NCBI GenBank assembly: GCA_024663395.1
Contig: JANFAH010000204.1
Coordinates: forward strand, 1-26,450
Direction: 5' to 3'
Source: Pisolithus tinctorius
Lineage: Eukaryota > Basidiomycota > Agaricomycetes > Boletales > Pisolithaceae
DNA length: 26,450 nt
Below are positions 21,129-26,450 of this stretch, one piece after another (position 1 is the first letter of the stretch; every line of letters starts with the position of its first letter). Both the position numbers and the translations under genes were made by a program. The notes under the pieces are model-generated. The model searched no databases. It saw only the letters and a program-made list of their open reading frames with translations, and had not been told where the DNA came from.

Positions 21129-23792
21129 ATGAACGACAGCGCCAACGAGGCAGCACCACGACGTCCCCGATTCCGGAACTCCACAATACACGAGATACCC
21201 TCACCGGGAATCCTGTCCCAGAGACCCCCGCGTTATGTGAGCAAATATGTCGCCAGTGAACCGTTGGAGTCCAACGTAGCATCGTGACTCAGGAACCCTT
21301 CATCATCAGAACATGGGTCATCACTCTGGTGGTGGCATGCATGATCGGGTTAGGAATCGCTATTGAAGTCGCCCTCCATATATCTCGCACCCAGAATGGT
21401 CCGTTCGACCTCAGATGGTGCACAACGCCAAATTTTCACAGTACATGTTTTCAGGATTTCATGTCCCTGAGAAGAACGTCTTCAGTTTCGCCTCCACGCA
21501 ATTCTTGACGGTACAGTACCCTCCACCAGCATTCGCATAGTGATTCTCTATGTTCAGCACGTTTTCAGTCATTCTTCCCGACATTGCTAGTCGTTCCCCT
21601 CGCATACTTTTGGTCCATCGCCGACTGGATGCTCCGCTGGTATCAGGTAACTCGTATTGTTAAAGATACTATCGGCAAGTTCTGCTCACACATCACTAGC
21701 CGTATATAACTCTTGCCGAGGGCAGTGCACCTGCTTCGCGTAGCATCCTCTTAGATTATGTAAGAGTACCTCATTCAGAATGGTGGAGAACGCTGACATC
21801 TCATCTCCCTTAGATCGCGCTCAAGTATGCACATTCCATTCATTGACGTGCCCTGCTGACGTCTACTGGTAGCCAAATAGCCGTGCTTTTTTACTCGTTC
21901 AAATACAAACACTATCTCGTTTACATCTCAACAGTTACACACTCATCGTTATTCTGCTGCAACCCCTTGCAGGTTCGCTCTTGGAGGTCCAACAGGTGCC
22001 CCACTCCGTGGGTCAGTTGTGTTTTGAATGCAAGGGAACGTTTTATTTATAGGTGCCCTATCTAGTGTCTACGGCGATTAGCACGAGAGCAGTAGCACTC
22101 TCCCTGATGTCACCCAGCTGGATGCATATTTAGCGTCTGCAGGGGTGAGCGTTGCAAATTAGAAACCGAATATGCACTAACACACTACTATCCAGTATGC
22201 TGACGCAGCAGGTGAGCCCATGTCGCTCGAAGGGTCCGTACGGAGTTAAGATACACCAGTTTATGGTAACCTCGGTGATCCTCCCTATGTCTACGAGGAA
22301 TGGACTGCGGCCCTTTTTGAAGTGAGTGTTTCCCCGATCCTATCGATATACTTTGTTTGCCAACATTTTACGTTCCAGCCAGCATCCGGCGTATCTCCCA
22401 GCGGGACGCTTGCAGTGAACACGACTGGTCTACAGACAGAGGTCAACTGCAACAATCCTGAGTCACTAAACTTAACCTCTTCGGGCGACAGCTACTCCGC
22501 TCAAGCCGCCTTCCCCAACGCGTGCTTTGCTAGCTTCTCCTTCGGAACTGCGGACGGGAGCCAGCAGTATAGTGTCATCAATGCTAGCAGCTGTGCACCC
22601 GCCGGTCAGGAAATTTCATTTCAACCCGTTGTCTTTTGGTATTACTTGCAAGATACGTCTGCTACCAACGACCCACAAGTTTCGGCCATCTTTTGTCAGC
22701 CCTCAATGAGAGTCTTCACTATGTCGACATCTATGAACCTGGGTAATGGCGCGTTGGGTGACTGTACGATATTGCAGGACTTCACGGAATCAAACAATGT
22801 CACGGGAGATCCGCTGAATGGCCAAATCTTCAACGGGTAGGCGACGTCTTTCACGCCACCCCCAGTCACCGTTTGTTAATGGTCTTTGAACAGGGTTATG
22901 TTTGACGAATCCAGTAATATCTACGTCGCGGCAAGAGCTATCGCTATCAACTCCGGCTTGCCAGGAACCGTATACAGATATGCGTCACAGCAGCCCAACG
23001 GTATCCAATCGGTGTTCGATGACCCTTACGGGTGGCTTAACGCAACGTCGAAGATCTACGTGAGCTTAGTTTTCTGTTCTAGCTAGAACCTCGGTAGCTG
23101 ATGCACTTGACAAGACGCAACACCTCGCGGTGGCCGCGCAAGCTAATTACTTCGGCCAGACACAACACAACGATTCCAGCACTGTTAATAACGGACGCCC
23201 CGAGGTTGTTTGTAGAGTGCGTCCCGTCTTCTGCCTTAGCTACGTTCACGTGCTCACGCATCCTCCTCATACAGAGCCCTACCTGCACACCTACTTAGTT
23301 CGCTCATGTTCTTGATTGGCATAGCTGGACTGATCGTCCACTTGCTACATGCAAGGTCGCGCCGTAAACTCTGGCTGACGAGTCCCCCGGGCTCGATCGC
23401 ATCCATCGTTTCGCTAACATCGCGATCTGGTTTCGGCGAGCTGCTGCTGCCTTACGACGACGAATCCCGAATGCGGTCCACACAGTGGCTTGAAGTTTCA
23501 CCTGGACCAGCGTACGGGTGCTATCGTCGCTGAGGAGGGCCGCGGATTTGACGCCAGCGGTGCCAAGGCGTCCCTGCTCGGGCACGAAGAAGTGTTTAGA
23601 AGCCCATGTTCTGAGGGGATAGTTCCTTGCGCTTGTCAAGATGTTCTTTCAAAGACGGGGACTGACCATGATATACGTCCGATACCAAAGATCGGTCACC
23701 AAATGTACATACAAAGCCCTCCGGGCGCCCCTGGACGCCACAGGAGGAAGCGCCTTATGTTCAACTATCTGAATTTGTACAAGTGTACGTAG
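21129..23792 (+). CDS. DUF3433-like multi-pass membrane glycoprotein, thirteen exons, frame-broken
   Basis: Family of large fungal membrane proteins without a known biochemical role. The ATG is at 21129 (MNDSANEAAPRRPRF). Membrane segments: WVITLVVACMIGLGIAIEVAL; FFPTLLVVPLAYFWSIADW; a third after KYKHYLVYISTVT; and LMFLIGIAGLIVHLLHARSRRK. Between segments 3 and 4 is a non-cytosolic domain with glycosylation sequons (NTT, NLT, NAS, NVT, NAT) and cysteines. The cytosolic tail has LTSPPGSIASIVSLTSRSGFGELLLPYDDE. Exons: 21129-21398, 21455-21510, 21569-21646, 21700-21759, 21814-21824 (11 nt), 21873-22011, 22053-22144, 22196-22211 (16 nt), 22260-22321, 22379-22836, 22894-23059, 23115-23243, 23299-end. 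Frame breaks lie near 21284, 21939, 22070, 22103, 23160 and 23486. The C-terminal end at 23792 is uncertain. The family label rests on recalled architecture. Confidence 0.78.
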
Positions 23793-23888
23793 ATATTGTC
23801 TGTTAGTCCGGGGGGTGGGTTATATAGGTCCGTACTCTATGCTATTGGATGATTGTCAAATATCTGAATTTTTACAAGTGTACGCAGA
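23761..23888 (+). repeat. Pair of 33-bp near-identical direct repeats
   Basis: Copies at 23761-23793 and 23856-23888 differ at three positions and are 95 bp apart start to start. The shared core is TATCTGAATTTNTACAAGTG. In one frame the copies encode YLNLYKCT and YLNFYKCT. The first copy overlaps the last codons assigned to the DUF3433-like gene. A recent tandem duplication with lost spacer similarity is one reading. Confidence 0.6.
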
Positions 23889-24562
23889 CAGGAGATGAAG
23901 CGAAACCCGCACGACCTGTATTTCAGGAGTGCCTGGACGCAGCTGGCAGAGAACGTGCGCTGATGCAGGCTCGCAGTACTAGCCATGGCACGGTGATGCA
24001 GAGTGAGGCTAGGGTACGCAATACAAGGAGTCAGGTTGGTGGATAACTATATTGCTCTCCTTGTCTCCCTGTTGCTGTGTGTTGTCGTCGTGCCTGCATT
24101 TCACCCCTCTGAATAGCTCTGACATCTGCGAGACTTCTCTCAAATGGAATAGCTGGTGGCAGCACTGGTGCAAGGCATCATCCATGCTGCGCAGTTTTCA
24201 GCTGTCGAAGCACATGCAATAATGAAGGACAATGACCAACAATGGTCCTCTAGGGTACACGGACCCCACATATACTCGCGTCGTAAACTCGTAACTCGTA
24301 GCAACATCATCGCTGACACCAGCGATCTATACACAAGTGACACATGCCACTGTCCATGACACATTGCAAAATATGCCTGCAAGTAGTTTGCACGACGTTC
24401 CGAGGCGTGACGAATAAACCCCAACATTCCAATTTCCCCCAAGCCCCCGGCACGTGACCGGAGTTAACAGTCCGGTATGATCGTAGACGACAGAGTTTAC
24501 AGACCTGGGCCTAACGGCGTCCAGGAATCCATAGTTAACGTACACCACAATACTCTCGTCCC
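23793..24562. other. Convergent intergenic stretch; no recognised gene
   Basis: Lies between the ends of the DUF3433-like gene (+) and the RNase H-fold gene (-), so it should hold both 3' untranslated regions. It contains the second copy of the direct repeat and a plus frame (about 23849-24046, 65 codons) without recognisable motifs. A CACGTGAC sequence at 24451-24458 is not at a promoter. Confidence 0.45.
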
Positions 24563-26356
24563 TTACCAATCATCATCTGAAAAGTCATCTATCGCACGAG
24601 CGAGGGTGGGCGGTGCTGATTCCAAGTCGTTCGGATCACATTCGAAATCATTAGGGTCCTCGTCGTCGTGGTTATCGTTTCGGGCTTCTTGCTTCGGAGC
24701 TGGTCCAGGCAATAGTTCCGCACAGGGGGCTTCACTCTGCACGATGGCTGCGTTCGTCGATGGCAGCACCCTCAGCCATGGATTTCCACATCCGAAGTTG
24801 CAAGCTACAATCCTTGATGATAATTTTCCTTCAATCCTGGGAGGAAGAACTTACAGGCTGTCGTCACCACCACACGTGCGAGTATCAGTTTGAATGCGTA
24901 AAAGTTTCGCGGTCTCCGGTGGTGTTTCAGGCGATTTTGACTCCATCAAAGCATAGAACATTTTTTGTATGTCAACAACGTATGCAGTGGGTGTTTGAGT
25001 GCCATGACGGAGGCTGGACTGTACTCCCCAATCTTGGGATTCCGTTGGACGAGAGTAATCCTGACGATAGGCTGATCCAGGCCCTCTCTGAGGCGAACAC
25101 GAGCGGGAATGACGCTGCATCTTGACGAAGGTTTTATAAGATGCTGACACACGCGGAAAAATGTAAATGGCGTTTTATGGACACACCTTGTCCCCAGTGG
25201 GATTGAGAGGAAGTAAACCGGACAGGCCTGACTCAAAGGAATCAATATCAATGCCAGCACGACCCAAAATGCTTCGAGTCATTTCTTCATCATGACACAG
25301 CACGATCAACGGCATTCCGCTCTTCTGCGCATCGTGGTTGAACAGAGTGCACAATCTCTGAGGTAATTCAGGTTTGGTAATCTCCTCTACTTTCGAATGA
25401 TTTGGCAACTGCGATTCACGTTAAGCGGATGCCCGTGAAGATAAACGAGGCTAGTTTACGTTACCTTGGAGTGCGGATTCTTTGCTGCTTGTTTCAATTT
25501 GAGATGCAGCGTGGTCCCCGTAAGAGTATCAAAGAAACTGGGGAAATGGGCATCCGTGATACCCACCTCAATCAAGTTCGGATTCTGCAAACGCTCGTCT
25601 CTGCGCCGTTTGTCGACAGACCATTGCACGAAGACAATCGAGATAACTCGCACACCTGCCAACCAAGTTGGTGGTGATAGAGCGAACTTCTCTGGCATAA
25701 TCAGTTTGGCCAAGAGGTGGTAAAGCATGCTACAGAAAAAATAATGTAACCACCGAACACGATCTAATTGCAAATGTAATTTATCATACCGCTGTTGCTC
25801 GACATAAGCACGGTAGTGCACCGAGATCGGCCCAGCGACGTAGCCGCGATTGGCTTGGCTATTGTCTTTGGGTTCCTCTGTCTCCCGCCGATTCTTGTTT
25901 CTCGGTCTTTGTTTGTACGTGGCCAGCTTCGACGACAACTCTGCTTCCGTACGGAAATAGACGGGAGACAACGAGAGGAAATCGGATGATCGCCAGGGCC
26001 TCCTCGGTATGCTCAGCCTGTGTTTTTGGGTAAACGAATGCATTTGCTCCGTGGAAAGCAGGACATGAGGCGCCGGAAGGCAATATGCCTTGGGCGAATC
26101 AGAACAGCGTTCGATGAAACGGCGTCCCACCGATCATACCTAAGACTAGTTCAAGGGGCGCATCCGAACCTCCAGGTCTAAAATCTTTGGAGCGTTCAGA
26201 CGCGAGCGCACGGATCATGGGTTTGTCGTCGTATTGTTTAAACCTGGAACTCGTAGATACATATACAGAAGTAGAATCGAACAGCACGCCCACATACCAT
26301 CCATTCGAATGGGCCCGGAAGCCTGATACTTGGTAGAAATCGGTTTGTATAGTCAT
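24563..26356 (-). CDS. RNase H-fold protein, Gfd2/YDR514C-like C-terminal domain family
   Basis: Conserved basidiomycete protein of unknown role. The ATG is at 26356 (MTIQTDFYQVSGFRAHSNGWYVG). The middle has RPWRSSDFLSLSPVYF, KLIMPEKFALSPPTW and NPNLIEVGITDAHFPSFFDTL. Then LIVLCHDEEMTRSILGRAGIDI, a basic low-complexity stretch, YVVDIQKMFYALMES, CGGDDSLLQLRMWKSMAEG and an acidic tail (AIDDFSDDDW). These blocks match the DEDD-exonuclease-like order: a beta strand with H-D, then VVD-Q, then a degenerate NAGNDA-like site (CGGDDS). Exons: 26356-25790, 25729-25465, 25408-25187, 25143-24855, 24804-24563. The first intron (25730-25789, 60 nt) is open in frame and could be retained. Frame breaks lie near 26101, 25115 and 24734. 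Nuclease activity is unproven; the family call rests on motif order. Confidence 0.68.
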
Positions 26357-26450
26357 AATAAGAGATTGAAGACGTTTTGAGCGTGGTAGTACACAACGGT
26401 GGGTGGGTGCAGCGAGGGCCCCTGGCTTTAATATTCGCGTACTCCCATCT
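26357..26450. promoter_or_regulatory. Upstream flank of the RNase H-fold gene
   Basis: The 94 bp between this gene's ATG and the window edge are presumably its leader and promoter. No defined element is visible; a GGGTGGGTG run lies near 26400. Confidence 0.3.

Overview
The window is nuclear DNA of a filamentous basidiomycete. The evidence is short spliceosomal introns (about 42-90 nt for most, roughly six per kb of coding sequence), micro-exons, a fused CAD-type pyrimidine gene, a basidiomycete-type beta-tubulin, and several protein families I know mainly from Agaricomycetes. A Ceratobasidiaceae/Rhizoctonia-like source is possible, but that is inference. I see no bacterial operon, CRISPR array, insertion sequence or RNA gene.

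Layout: 1-1366 holds no gene I recognise. 1367-3165 (-) is an X-domain DnaJ chaperone. It is divergent from 3297-4030 (+), a Dap1/MAPR heme-binding protein, across a 131-bp shared promoter containing TCACGTGA. 4175-5253 (+) is GINS subunit Sld5, convergent with 5382-6356 (-), the histone-fold corepressor NC2alpha/Bur6. 6710-7861 (-) is a fungal SLATT two-helix membrane protein. After 1.5 kb without a recognised gene comes 9375-16464 (-), the multifunctional CAD/Ura2 protein with nine exons. 16465-17811 contains the CAD leader, with a strong stem-loop, and a degenerate chain of reading frames. 17812-18106 (-) encodes a 55-residue protein starting MGIIISC. 18653-20437 (-) is beta-tubulin with nine exons. 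21129-23792 (+) is a DUF3433-like multi-pass membrane glycoprotein with thirteen exons. 24563-26356 (-) is a Gfd2/YDR514C-like RNase H-fold protein.

The most striking property is that nearly every conserved gene is interrupted by single-base gains or losses inside exons. I locate about 30. In the DnaJ, Dap1, Sld5 and CAD genes, summing exon lengths and correcting the inferred shifts gives totals divisible by three. Beta-tubulin, the small MG protein and the 5' third of CAD are clean. Assembly indels are the simplest explanation,, but several +1 shifts fall exactly on the T of an in-frame stop codon, which deserves a check.

The genes are ordinary eukaryotic neighbours (pyrimidine synthesis, replication, transcription, cytoskeleton, chaperone, sterol/heme functions) rather than one pathway. 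The least-described items are the SLATT protein, the small MG protein, the DUF3433 protein and the RNase H-fold protein.
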